The position numbers were made by a program, and so were the translations under genes. Below the pieces are notes generated by a model. The model was given only the letters and a program-made list of their open reading frames with translations. It was not told the DNA's origin and made no database searches. A stretch of DNA of 64,000 bases from Moringa oleifera (Eukaryota > Streptophyta > Magnoliopsida > Brassicales > Moringaceae), in assembly GCA_021397835.1 (NCBI GenBank), contig JAJFZO010000230.1:6504001-6568000 (forward strand). Reading direction: 5' to 3'. Every line of letters begins with the position of its first letter. Within the stretch, counting starts at the first letter, position 1. This document shows positions 29,295 through 41,857 of this stretch, in pieces.

Positions 29295-32200
29295 TCAAAA
29301 TGACCTATTTGGTTTGGACGATGACGACGATTTAGCTTTTGCAAAATCAACCAAATCCTTGAATAGAGCATCCTCGGGTTTTTCTTGTTTCGCTTGGGCA
29401 GTCGAATTCAGAGAGAGACTCTGCGCCTGTCCCACAAGACTATCATAAGAGGAACCAGATCCACTACTTGATTGAGCAGCATTGCTTGAAAAGCCTTGTT
29501 GCTCAAAAAACTGTTGCCTCTGGTTATACCTGGAAGGTGGGGGTGGAAGACTTGTGGTAGATTGAGCATCCCAAGGTGCAGGAGGCAGCTGCTCAGCAGA
29601 TTTGCTCAAGGGAGGTACTTCGTCATATACAGGCTGTCTAGTAAAGGTAGGTGGCGAGGAAGAGTTCATGGCATGAGAAGGTGGTGAGGAGGAGGGCATT
29701 GTTGCAGTCAAAGGCGGGGAAGAGTTTGTGAAAGAACGAGTTGGAACAGTGAAGGATGTGCGCTCTGGTGTTTCTGGGGATCCTTCAGATTTGTAAACAT
29801 CACCGCTGAGATAATCGATAACACCAGCATCAGTATTGATTGGCCTCTTTGATGAAGGTGGGGGAGGAAGAAGTGGGCTGACCCGTGCAGGTTCAGTCTG
29901 TCTCCTGCCTTGCCCATGTGAATTCTCTCTTGATGACCTGCAGAGATATTTTAATTTCCACTCATTGAATTAAATTTAAAATTACAATGAGAAAGAAAAA
30001 AAAAAAGGAAAAAGTAATGTCATTGTTGATAACAAGATAGATGGATGATTAATTTTCAGATAAAGAAGCCACAAAAACATTTAAACAACAACACTTTTCA
30101 TCCGTTAAGGACCTAGAATCTCTTGATGTTTCCCTTCAATTTCATTCTTGGTGAGAAAGGTCAACTTCATAGGCATTTAGGAAAACACAGACACATATAC
30201 TCAGGCTTTGAGAACACTCTAGCTATTCTTTGCATTAACTTGGACAGCACAGGAAATAAAAGCATCAACTGAATAATGAAAAGATTGGAATAAGCCCCAC
30301 CTGTGAGCCAGCTGGGCAAAATCATCTTCTGACTCATCCTCCTCATGGTTAACATTAACAAGTGGCACCACAGGAGCTTCTGTTGCTCCTGCTGAAACAG
30401 GAGTACCCTTCGCAATGTCATCATGACGGGCAAGAACACGCTGCAAGTTGTCATTCAATGCTAAGCCCTGACACAGAAGTTCCTCATCTCTGAAAAAGGA
30501 AACTCAGTATCAACATTACCAATATCAACATAATAACAACAACAAGAGAAGATATGGATCAAATACTTACGCAGTATTATTTACAAGAAGCATAACACGC
30601 TTTTGATAAGAACGACATTGATCAACGAGGTCAACAATCACTTCTTCCTTCACACCCTGCCACAGAATTCAGAATCATACAGACAGAAGATACTTTCGCT
30701 TGCCTTGTTCTTCCATTGCAACAAAAATCAACTACAAAGCTCATAATATGCAAAAGTACTGCATTATCTAAACTATTCCACATCTGCTACTGCACTATCT
30801 AAATAAATCCTGTGCATCTGTGCATCCATCTCTGTCTCTCTTGGCAGTTAACTGATTAAAGATATAACCACATGCACACGCGTGCACGTGCACACCCACT
30901 CTAGTGCAAATATCTCTCTCTCTCTCTGTCTCATGTGCGTACATGCTCACACTCTGGACTAAATTGCTCAGGTTGATTTAATGGCCTTAGATAAACATGC
31001 ATCCCTTCTCCAGTCTCTCACAAGATCAAACCTTCGTCAATATATTTTGTACATACAAAAGCATAAACACACATATGCAAACAAGGCAGATATAAAATAG
31101 GAAAGAGAACAATAATTATTCTTGACCAGAGGACCAAGTACAATTTAAAAATGTCTTAATAAATGTCTACAATTTACTCAAGAGATAGAATTAATTTACT
31201 ATCATCATACTGCTAATAGCAGGCAGGGAAAGGCATTGCCCACAGAAAACTACTAAGGCAAGGCATCTTGCATCTAAAACAAATAGTTAATAAAATATTG
31301 CCACAATAATTCTTTATAATCCTCAATAGTCTGAGAAAATAAATTAGTACCTCAGGATTCTTAGGATTCAAGGCACCAAGCATTTCCATTAAGACATCAG
31401 CTAGTCCCCGAGCAGATTGAATCTCTGACAAGCTGAAAATACAGATAATAATTAATGTTAAGGGGTTCCAGACTACTATAAGAAAAAGAAATGTAATCAT
31501 ATCTTTATGACTAGGATAACAACATATGTTCTCTTATGGCACGGAGTTCTTTCCAGGCATTTTTTCATTGAACACATCTATTGAAAATCTTGATTTTAGG
31601 TGTCTTACAACATGCAATGACACATAGCACCAAAAAATGGGACACCACATTTCAGGCAGTACCTGAGGCCCGATGCATCCGACTGCAGAGATGCCTGAAT
31701 AGCAGCATCCTCGTATGCTGAAGTAGGGTGTACAATTGGCTGGGTCTGAGGTGGAGTGAAGAATGGTACAGCGTTCTCTGCTCTGGGGGGGAATTCAACT
31801 CCAACAGACTGCCAACCATAAAACAAGAATGTTAGTTTCATTACATAGGGATTAAAATATAGCTACAAGAATGACGATGGAACAAATAAGTCGCCACATG
31901 TACTTCTATGTGCAAATCTCCTTATGTTTTTGATAAGTTATAAAAGCACAAGGTGCAAAAGCATCGTACACAAGGAATACCCAAGGGAAGCACCAAAAAA
32001 GCAAGACTAGAGAAGTCAAGAACAGAATTCAAGACATCATAAATTCAGAGAACAAAGCTGGCATAGCTAGAGACGAAAGCAAAGAAGCAAAGGCCTGGAG
32101 CAACTACACCATTAGATTTCCACAGAAATCCTTGTCTTCGAATGCTCTGATATTTCTCTCTCAAACCCAAAGCATCAAAGAACATAACTCACAGCTCTAC

Positions 32201-35200
32201 TCCAAGCCAGCACTGTCCTAAGTTTCCTGGAGCACCAGTTCCACCCCCCTAACACATAAAAAGAGAAGCTATCCCGTGGTATTACCAATGTGCATCAACA
32301 AAGATAAACCATGTCCCACAACCTCATGTCATCTCATGAATGTCTCACCTGGCAACCTATCAAAACCCCTTTTCACTGAATTTTCCACAATAAAAAGATC
32401 TGCCCACAATAATACTGACAACACAAAAGCACAGACCTTAATCTGGACTTCTGCTTGCAAAACAATTTTCTGAGCAGACAGGTTTAACCCACCTCAGTGA
32501 CCAATAAAATGATCTGACTTCAAAAATGTCACCCCCACTTGGTCTCTCTGTAAGACATTCTCCCCCTCCAACCCCTCCAAATTGTAAAAATAAGAGAAGC
32601 CATCTACAAATCCAAGCATGAAATGCTTTTGCAAATTTGTGTGTTTAATGCATGAACAAGACCTAACTGTTCGTTCCAGCAGTACAAAACAAATCTGCAT
32701 ACAGATCCTCTATAGATAGTTCATCCTCCAACCAAAATAGAACTCAACTACCATCATCAACCTTAAAGCCAAGGACCTGATCTTTTCCATAGACCAACAC
32801 AATAAGCACCTTCCACCATAGGACTAGACCACCCTCTTCTGCTTCCCAACATCCCTTAAGCCCTGCTGTTTTATTCAAAGTTGAAGATTAAGTACTCAAA
32901 AAGATCATGAAAATAACTGATATAAAAGTTACATTTCCTAAATCATTAAGTTTAGCAATACATTCCACACAACTTTTTTCTTTTTACTTTTGGCAATGGG
33001 GGGAAGCTAACCACAGAGTTAAAGCATAGCAGCCCACCTTGAGGAGCCCAGGATAGCTCTTTCAAGAATTATAACACAAACTATGGTTGCATGGGTTTTG
33101 ACTTCAGCAGAATTGTCCAGTCTGAGAGATAAAAACCAGACCGACTTCGACTTATATAGATGTTAGTCATGGTTGTGTCAGTGGAACTAACTCTTGAGAC
33201 GTACAATTATTTAATAAAAGCAACAGAAAACACAATGCGTGAAGTAGTTACCCTCAGTTCATTATATGCAGCATAATACTGGGGATACCTTCCCCTAGGT
33301 CCTCCCAGAGCTTCTTGCCATGTATCTATTAAAATAAGTATCTTTTCTCTTACATTCAAGTCTGGCTGCAAAATTGAATCAGAAAAACTCAGTATACAAC
33401 AGAATTTGCATCAGAAAGAACCAAAAACACAAGAATTTATTAAAAGTGGTGAGAAAATGGGCACCTTCTTCTTAACTATCTTAACCATTTCGTGTAAAAT
33501 ATCGCGGTCAATGATTTGCTGGAAGACACTGTCACCACAGTTTTTACTCAGAGTTTCCAATACCTGCACCAATACATTCCAGAAGCTTCTTCATCATTAT
33601 GTTCATAGCAGGATAGACACAGAACAACCATATTGCAAATTCATTTGTGTTCAATACAACATTGACATGTTCAACACTAGGGACACATAAGCATTTTCTT
33701 TTGGTATAAGAGAAGAGCCCAATGCTCAAAACCTCAAACCAAAGATCTCTTCCTAAAATCCTAATCCCCAAATCAACTAAGCCTCATTAACATTTTTAAG
33801 ACGTCAAGCCACAGTAAAAAAAATCATATTCCCATATGTTTCATGACAAATAAAATGATAAAATGAAACAACCAAAAAAAGAAGAAAAAAAAAAAAAGAG
33901 GAGGGGGGGGGCATGTTAAAAGAGAAGTAATGATTACTCACAAAAAGAGTTAGAAGCTGTATTTTAGGACTTTTACTGCCTAGACGCTTCTTGAGTACCT
34001 TCATTGCATCCTTAGCCTGGCTGCAATAACAGTTCATGATGAACTCAAGTTAAAGGTTGTACCTTTCACAAATAGTAGCATTTGAGCAGCTTAGTACTGC
34101 CTTGTTTCAAGTGATGAAACAACAAGAATGCATTCAATAGATCAGGATGATGAGAGAAGCAAGCTAAGAGAGCTAAGATATTGTAATAATGATTTCTTGA
34201 AGTAAGGATTAGAAACTACTTCATAGTATGCTTCAAGCACAAAAAAATTCGAGCATTAGCGAGCATCATCACTCACAATACAATCCTAAGCATCTAAATA
34301 GATCTTGCTTTGGTTTCAAAGCTTTTTGTATCTTTTGCGAGTTTGTTGTCCTCTGCTAGGCAGCAAGATAGGAAGAAAATGAGCCTATTCTACAAAGGAC
34401 TGCTACTTGCATATTGACAATTGGTCCTTATTATAAAATCACAAGTAGCATTAAGCATATTTTATAACACTAACAAGGGTCTTACATGAAAATGAAAAGA
34501 AAAAAAAGGAAGAAAATCATTAACAAGGTACATAAATTACTATTCTGGTTACGAATATGAACTAAGTCAAATTTTAAGTACATATCCTCTTCAACCTTGC
34601 AATTTATGCATAATAATTTGACCATCAACGAGAAAGTGCATAACAAACCAACATAGTGGAGGTTAACGAACCTATCTTGTAAAAGTTGGGAATAGCAAGA
34701 CATAAAGATGTTTGCACTAAGATATTTTCCCATATAAGCTTTGCATGAGACATTACACAAGGTAAAGTGGTAGTATCATCCCATCTCAAACAAACAATAA
34801 GTGAAGACTTATTTATCTTCCAAGTCAACATAAGTTTTTAGTTAGTGTCAGACACAAGCCAAGTTCTAGTCAGACAAGTTTTAATGGCCCTAATGCAAGA
34901 ATCTAAATAGAATACAGAACAAGAATTAGTAAAGAAAAAAGGTCAAAAAAAAGCGCTTCATTACATCCTCTAACAAACATTAGCCCTTCATGAAACCTGT
35001 CTTGCCCAAGCCACAGCATAAACTATTTGAGTAAAAGATAGTTATTGCCAAAAGTTTAATAGTCACCTCTGATGCAAGTAATTCAATTTCCATATTGTTG
35101 GAGCTACGAATAATCCAATCTTTGTAAAACCAGCACAAATAATGAATCAAAAATGAAAAATAAGACAGATGAATGATACCCAGGATCCATGTTGATGATA

Positions 35201-35289
35201 TCACACAGCTCAATGTTGATAGCCCAGTCTGGACCGATCAGCATATCACTTGTAGCCCTCTCAGCAATTGCAGCTGCATTATTAGCCAT
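29295..35289 (-). CDS. TOM1-like (TOL3-like) VHS/GAT ubiquitin-sorting protein
   Basis: Nine coding exons in transcription order: 35289..35180, 34020..33942, 33563..33465, 33365..33252, 31808..31663, 31432..31351, 30656..30571, 30489..30301, 29937..29295. They sum to 1548 nt, 515 residues, all phases consistent. The N-terminal VHS domain (about 8-135) includes [55 protein letters not shown] and [14 protein letters not shown]. The GAT domain (about 185-270) follows with [18 protein letters not shown] and [16 protein letters not shown]. The tail is Pro/Ser-rich with [11 protein letters not shown] and ends [12 protein letters not shown]. Length and ending match Arabidopsis TOL3 better than the longer TOL6/TOL9. 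TOL proteins stand in for ESCRT-0: they bind ubiquitinated plasma-membrane cargo on endosomes for vacuolar degradation. A donor (CAG/GTAAGC) at 35905 implies an additional 5'-UTR exon and intron. Confidence 0.95.
31921..32900 (-). mobile_element. possible LINE 3'-end fragment in TOL intron 4
   Basis: Read on the minus strand, this part of the 1443-nt intron ends in a T-rich text closing with acttatcaaaaacataag. It resembles the 3' tails of non-LTR retrotransposons I know from woody eudicots (gtgta…gcgctttt…acttatcaaaa). No reverse-transcriptase frame is visible, so at most this is a truncated insertion. The call rests on that tail only. Confidence 0.3.
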
Positions 35290-35622
35290 GTCTCTACTCC
35301 TTGTCTTAAATTCCAAATCCTTGATTATTCTATAAATACAGTCTGTCACACAATCAATCCAAAAATTCAATCAATGAGATGGATTTGAAGTGAAATTTGT
35401 AACTTCCCAAAAAAAAAATCATAGATCATGTTTTCTGTTTTTCAGGAACACCACAGATCATGATAACCACCAAATCATTTACATAGCTTAAGTAAACCCA
35501 TGATAGTTCAAGCACAACGAATTATGATTAAGCTTATAGCAAAGTGGAACAAACACCAAAAATTTTGACCCAGACTGATAATAACAACCTGAAAATTAGA
35601 CCTCCAAGAAAAAATTAGAAGC

Positions 35623-35655
35623 TCCCCCCTCCCCTCCCGCCCCCCGCCACCCCCC
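35623..35655 (-). other. G-rich tract (potential G-quadruplex) in TOL 5'-UTR intron
   Basis: The + strand has a C-rich run broken by T, G and A, followed by a poly-A. On the TOL sense strand this is at least four runs of 3-6 G separated by 1-4 bases, fitting the usual quadruplex pattern. It lies inside the inferred 5'-UTR intron. Confidence 0.6.
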
Positions 35656-36789
35656 AAAAAAAAAAAAAAACCTGGTTTACAACCCCACATAAGAACTTAA
35701 AACCCACAAAAACTAAATCCAACAATTATCTAAAACAGCAAAACCAAATCGAAAAAAAATTCAATTATCGAATTCACCTTATCTTAATTTTGTTTAGGAC
35801 AGACAGAAAATCCTAGCTTACAAAAAAAGAAGGGTTTTAAACCCGAAAACAAAAGGAGAGATATCCTGAAGACAAAGTAAACGAGGATCTTGCGAGGAGC
35901 TTACCTGGGGAAAACCCAGAATAGACACAAAATGGAAACCAAAAAGAGATCTTTGAAATTGGGAATTTCTGTTATATATGTGAATGCAAAACAATGGACT
36001 AGAAAAGAAGTTGGAGAAGTGGCCTTGTTGGCTTTACTTTCATAGGGGGTCTGGGTTTGTTTATTTGGCAGTATTTTCTTTGCGTCAGCTTGGGCTGTTC
36101 TACTCCTTACAATTAAAAAATAAAACATGGAAAGAAATACTTTTATTTTTATTTTTTTATTAGCAAAGCTCATTAGACAGCCTGTGACACTGCTTTCCAT
36201 GACCAAAAAAAAGTCATAAACTGTTTTAGAAAGAAATTAAGAAAATTATTAAACAAAAAAGCCATAACAGATAATACTATATTACTCACTAATAAAATTT
36301 CTATCATTATAAAAAATGCTTAAAAATAATAAATTCCAAGGCAACGCATTACAGTACATACAAGCAATGAATTATGGGTATTAATTTTTTTCATTCACAA
36401 ATATATCAGACGGAAAAGATTGATAATCACCTCTAACCAACCCATTATGAATCCCAAAAAAATTAAAAAAAATCTTTCATGGAGTTTTTATTGAAAAAAG
36501 AAAATATATGATTATCACGTTAAAAATAAAAAGGATTAGGTGGACCAAAACAGTGAGTGGTCTGTGATTAGAAGACAGTGACAGGCATATTTTTTATCAA
36601 GCCATTACAGGAATTCTTCTAAATAGTATTTTTTGAAAATTATTTTTATATTATCATATTTGATATTTATTACTGCTGGTAGTAGTAGTAGGTAAATAAA
36701 TTCGTGTGGTTTCTTGTTTTGACTTTTCTCCGTAAGAAAAGAAAGCGCGTCATCTGTAGCCGACTTTGGGCCCACCTTGGGGATGTTGA

Positions 36790-36795
36790 CACGTG
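36790..36795. promoter_or_regulatory. G-box / ABRE-like element
   Basis: CACGTG within gacacgtggac in the higher-GC island of the divergent TOL-PMEI spacer. bZIP and bHLH factors bind such sites. Which gene it serves, if any, is unknown. Confidence 0.4.
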
Positions 36796-37666
36796 GACTT
36801 CTCCGTTTGGGCCTGATTGTCGTATCTAAGGTGTAACACAAGAAGTCAATCAATGCCACGTCTTGGTAAAAGTAAAAACCTTTTGAACCCGCTGTGGTTG
36901 ACCCGGTCCGAGCCGGAATCGTTGCGGCGAGTTAGGATCCATGTCCAAGTGCCTGAGCGCTTTTTAGTTTATGGAAGAAATTTCTGGATGGTATGAACAA
37001 AAGTGAAAAGAGAAAAAGGAAAAGAAAAAAAAAATTGTGTGAGAGAGAATGATGTTAGGCTTTATATCAACAGTAATGTGTTAACTTATATTTTACAAAT
37101 TATGTCATATTTTTTAAATAAACATAAATATATAAAAACTTTAAGTTAAAAATTATATAAAATTTTGAATTATATCTTTATCAAATGAACTTGATGTTTA
37201 AAAGTAATAAATCTGATCTTAAACTCTTAAGTTAAATCAAATTGGACTTTTGTTCAAATAGTTTGAAAATTTTAAAAATATTTTAATTATTAAAATATGT
37301 TTAAAATAATTTTAATAAATTTAATATTTTATTTTAATATCATTCATAAAATTAAAATAATTTTGGACTTATAAACTATTTTTTATAATTTTTTAAAATT
37401 TTTTTAATATTATAAATTTTTTAAGTTAAAAAATTTAAAAAATCTTAAGCATGTGACGATTATTTACTTAAACACGGCAGTAGCCTCAAGATTACCTCTC
37501 GGCCTCAACTAGTAATTCCACGCTTAATGCATGACTGATTTAAGCTAAGTTTCAAGTATTAAAATTGTTAGTAATTTTTTCATTATAAATAATTTAATCG
37601 GAATTATGAGTTCTTCCCTAAACTATAATGTATTAGAGCATCAAACAACATATAGCCAGTCGAGTC

Positions 37667-38218
37667 ATGGCTTTCAACATTTCGGCTCGTCCATTTTTTA
37701 TTTTACTCTTTTGCTTATATATCGATCGTTCATTTTCTGTATCCAATAAATTGATCGATGGTCTTTGTCAAAAAACCCTAAATCCGAATTTCTGCCAAAT
37801 TACATTGAAGAATCATCCGAGAACCAAAAAGGCAGACATGAAAGAGCTGGGTGTGATCACCATCACTTTAGCCACGGCACAAGCTAGATTGACCAGGTAT
37901 GTAGTAGAGGAGCTAGTCCATAACGAAAGAGATGTTGTGACAAAATCGTATCTCTCGAAATGTTTATTTAACTATGAGGTGGCATTAGGGCATTTAAAGA
38001 GTGCTTATTATGTGAGGGATTCGGGGGATTATAAGCACATGAAGAAGTTGGTGAATGAAGCATTGGTGATGAGTGTTAAGTGTGAAGATGGGTTCAAGAA
38101 ACAGCCGAGTCGGCCATCTCCATTGACGGATTACAACCAGAAGATGGCTTGGCTGGATGATATTGTGCTCATCACTCTCGATAAATTAACTTCAAAACTC
38201 AATGAACTAAATACTTAA
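37667..38218 (+). CDS. invertase / pectin methylesterase inhibitor (PMEI-domain) protein
   Basis: An intronless 183-residue protein with a signal peptide (about 1-25) and one four-helix PMEI domain. The four cysteines of the family are present: C34 and C43 in LCQKTLNPNFC bracket the first hairpin, and C99 (SKCLFNYE) and C139 (VKCEDGF) form the second disulfide. Such proteins block either cell-wall/vacuolar invertase (C/VIF type) or pectin methylesterase in the apoplast or vacuole. The sequence alone does not separate the two. Similarity to C/VIF proteins (opening LIDGLCQKT, with a YNQKMAWLDDIVLI-type C-terminal helix) mildly favours invertase inhibitor. Confidence 0.85.
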   Translation: MAFNISARPFFILLFCLYIDRSFSVSNKLIDGLCQKTLNPNFCQITLKNHPRTKKADMKELGVITITLATAQARLTRYVVEELVHNERDVVTKSYLSKCLFNYEVALGHLKSAYYVRDSGDYKHMKKLVNEALVMSVKCEDGFKKQPSRPSPLTDYNQKMAWLDDIVLITLDKLTSKLNELNT

Positions 38219-40411
38219 TGCTGTACATATATGCCATGCCAGCAACCTCTTTAGATATCATAAAGTGGATGCCTAAGCATTTTGTTCATCTTCTACCATG
38301 GGTAGATATGGGTGGGAATTTATGTTGCATTAATACCAAAGATGGTTTTCTTGGACAGCCAAGGAGACTGAATTGGTAGATTTGTTATGAATTAAGATGC
38401 TATCTATCTTGATCAACCCATTTATATAACATTATCTGCAACATAAAAGTATAGTAATTAATTAATTAAATTAAAAAATATTTATAAATAAATTGTAATT
38501 ATAATTTTAAAATATATCATGGGACGGATTCACTGGTAATTGGTGGCGGCCATACAAAAGTGAAAAGCTAAAAGACAAGCCCATGGTAAGGCTAAGTCAT
38601 AGAAGCCCAAAACTTATGATGGGATGTTGAAGAAAGGAATCTTGTTGAGATATTAATATGATGTTCACTGACAAGGATTGTAAGAAGAGAGTGAAAAAAC
38701 AGAATCTGTTTTTCCATTTAGTTTTATGATAATAAAAAAATGAGATCGCCTAAGTTCACACGAATTTGAGATTAAAAAATAAGAATGGTACATCACACAA
38801 AAATTTTTAGTTTTGCTTTTTTTTTTCTTTAATCAAATTTTGATTTTTAAAACATGTCCAAATAAATCTCATTAATCAATTTGAATTAAATTTAACTCAA
38901 TTAAAAAATCAAAAATTAAAGATATTTTAAAATAAATTTTAATTTTAACAACATTACAAATGTAAAAAAAATATTTAATCTACTACCCTTAAAAATTTTG
39001 AAAATTTTTTAGTATTGAAAATATTTTTTTAAAAAAATTATACTATAAAAAATAGCTCGTTAGTCAAAATTTATTCTAATTTAGAGAATAAAATCAAAAT
39101 AAAATATAAAATCTATTTAAATAATTTTTTAAAGAATTTTAACAATAAAAATCTCATTAAGTTTTCACAACTATTTTAAATCTAATTCTAATTTGGATAA
39201 AATTAATAATTTTGAATTTTTTTGGATACGTTTTACAAATTAAGATTTAATTGAAGAAAGAGAAAAATTTTAAATTTTAAATGACTTATATCCTAGAATT
39301 TTATACAAAATATAACTCTGAGTAATATTAATTTATATATTTATGTTCTCTTAAGATATTTATATAATTAAATAGCATCATTAACATGCAATATAAAAAG
39401 TATAATAATAAAATAAATAAAGTAAATACAAAATACATAAATAATTTGCAATAATTACGATTTTATAATGCACTATAGGGTTTTCAATTTATACCAAACA
39501 TGGATGGAAATCAGTTCAAAGTTGAGTTGGAATTGAGTTAAAAGACCGAACTTGGTCTGACCCATGGAAAACACAACTTCATCCAACCTGTTAATAGTCT
39601 TACTTCTTTGCTTTTAGGCCAAGACCATGGAAGACCAAGTTATACACGGCAGTGTTTGCATATGCTAGCTTGACACGGACATAAATTTGTTTCCCGTCAA
39701 AACTTGATGAAAAACATGTCCCCATAAAGTCAATGGCAGGGTCCCAAATTTTGTGATCAAACCTAAACCAAACGAGTCCTGATAGGACTCAAGGCCGGTG
39801 CCCCAATTCTAATAAGGATCTAAAGAAAGGGGGAATATGATGGTAACCCTTATTTTAAAATTGAAAAAGGGGAATTATACCCGGTACCGACACTATTGTT
39901 ACCTCTAAAGAGTTTTGGGTCATAGAATTTTCTTTCTCCAACAATGATAGTTGGATTTGTGGATATATGACTCAAATCTGCTGTAGCTGGTTTTGTCTTA
40001 CATCAACATCCGTGTCACATCTATTCAATTCGGTCTTATCGTTGTAGGGTTTTCCCCTTTTCCTTAGCATTATTTTATCACATTTTTTACATGAAAGGTC
40101 TAGTATATAATTAAAGTAAATGTGCTTAATATAAAGCCAAGATAATCTCATTATTATATGGGTGTCCAATTAACATGGTACGTGCGCATATGCCGCCACC
40201 AATTTGGACTGAAGAACATGATGATATACGTATATGATCGCAGCCTCCGGTGTATGTCAGAGTAGAAGATGACTATGGCAACCTTGGCTATATATACGAT
40301 CCCCCTTCTGCATTCATCATATACCGCATGCTCCCTCACAGCGTCGCATAGCCCTGCTTTTCCAAGCTTACCCTCTCTATCTATCTCTTTCTCTCACGCA
40401 CACTGGCCGAA
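38219..40411. other. intergenic, PMEI gene to dioxygenase array
   Basis: 3' UTR of the PMEI gene to about 38430, then AT-rich DNA with a minus-oriented copy of the dispersed repeat (about 38880-39240). 39640-39830 is of higher GC and resembles 43300-43450 upstream of the second dioxygenase copy. The promoter of dioxygenase A follows. No gene recognised. Confidence 0.45.
40289..40296 (+). promoter_or_regulatory. TATA box of dioxygenase A
   Basis: TATATATA about 120 bases before the ATG at 40412, followed by a CT-rich leader (ctatctatctctttctctc). Confidence 0.6.
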
Positions 40412-41857
40412 ATGGCTGCGATTAACGCTGTTTCAGCGCTTGCTCAAAGCCCTCATGTAAACAAGAAGTTGCCGGCAGCTCATTCAGCTGGTAGCTCTTA
40501 CACTACCAACCCTAATGACTCGCTTTTCGGTGCAGATGATGCATTTCCTATAATCGACTACTCCATGCTGGTCTCTGATGATCCTGTCAAACGCTCCCAT
40601 GCCATTGAAAACCTGGGCAAAGCATGTCTGGAGTTTGGTTTCTTCGCGGTATGGATCTATTTTAACACTTGAGTTTTCGACGTAATTAGCTTTGCATGAT
40701 CTTGGTGGACGTGGATTCCTTGTGGCATGCATGCAGGTGATGAATCATGGGATTCCAGATAGCTTGTTCGAGAGGTTGATGGAGGAGCTTCTTGGATTCT
40801 TTGATCTTGCAGAGGAGGAGAAGCGTAAGTACGAAACAAACAACCCAACAGATAGGATCCGATGGGGAAGAGGCAATACCAATCATGTCAGCCGAGAGTT
40901 TATCAAGATGGCTGCTCATCCACTCTTTCATTGTCCCAATAAACCTTCGAAGTTAAAGTACGAATTTCCTTTTTTAAAAAAATTAAAATCAATGCAATCT
41001 GTTGTTCCGAGTTGCATTAATTTTTCTGACAAAATGCTTGCTGACAAGATCAACACAACTCACATCAAGAAGATACTGATTCTTGCAATTATTTATACAT
41101 TTCTCATGCACTTTTTGATCATTTATACTTAATATACTAAACAAAAAACTTCCATTTTGACGTGTATTTGAAGGGAGGTTCTCCAAGAGTATACCAAAAG
41201 AGCAAGACAGATAGGAGTTGAATTATTAAGAGGGATTTCAAGAAACTTGGGACTTGAAGAAATCTATATAGAGAAGAAAGCGGGATTGGAATCAGGCTAT
41301 GATTTCTTCACCGTGAATGATTATCCTCCACGCTTACTATCAGAAAATCGAATAGGTCAATTCCCTCATACTGATCCTGGACTCCTAATCCTCCTCATTC
41401 AAAACGTTAGCGGTGGCCTTCAGCTAGAGCACCAGGGGAAGTGGCTCAACGCCAACCTGAACCCTAACTGGATCATTGTCAATCTCGCTGATCACCTTGA
41501 GGTATTATTGATTTCATTCCCAGGGCTCAGTTCTTCTTTTCCTTCTGTCTTTAATTTGTCCTAATTATAAGTGGCTCTATATGTCTTCGTTGTGACATTA
41601 ATTACCAGATATTAACAAATGGAAAATACAAGAGCAAGATACATAGAGTGGTTGTAAACAATGAAGAAAGAAGGGTGACTCTGCCGTTATTCTTGGGACC
41701 TTCGTTAGATGCAGTGGTTAGCCCAGCACCAGAGTTGGTAGATGAAGATCACCCTCCCGCGTACCGACCGATGACTTACAGAGATTACTTAGAAGCCAAC
41801 GGACACCATGTGATCGAAGGAAAGTCCTGCCTCAAACAAATCAAGCTTTTAAATTAA
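40412..41857 (+). CDS. 2-oxoglutarate/Fe(II)-dependent dioxygenase, copy A
   Basis: Four exons 40412..40648, 40737..40957, 41174..41501, 41609..41857 give 344 residues. The N-terminal DIOX_N region holds FPIIDYSMLV and VMNHGIPDSLFERLM. The catalytic jelly-roll has the iron facial triad H218-x-D220 (FPHTDPGLL) and distal H274 (SKIHRVVVN). The 2OG-anchoring motif is R284-V-T286, where most relatives have R-x-S. The closing GPSLDAVVSPAPELVDEDHPPAY block places it in the DOXC plant family near proteins annotated 2-oxoglutarate-dependent dioxygenase 19-like. The substrate cannot be inferred; the class oxidises hormones and specialised metabolites. It is the first of three tandem copies and is fully open. 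Confidence 0.92.

Larger units (their letters stand above)
35290..37666. other. TOL 5' region and divergent spacer to PMEI gene
   Basis: 35290 to about 35345 is the 5' UTR joined to the TOL start. The inferred 5'-UTR intron runs up to 35904, with a further 5'-UTR exon from 35905 to roughly 36050. The spacer then becomes AT-rich; 36750-36950 has higher GC and includes a G-box. 37080-37430 carries another copy of the AT-rich dispersed repeat. No gene recognised. Confidence 0.45.
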
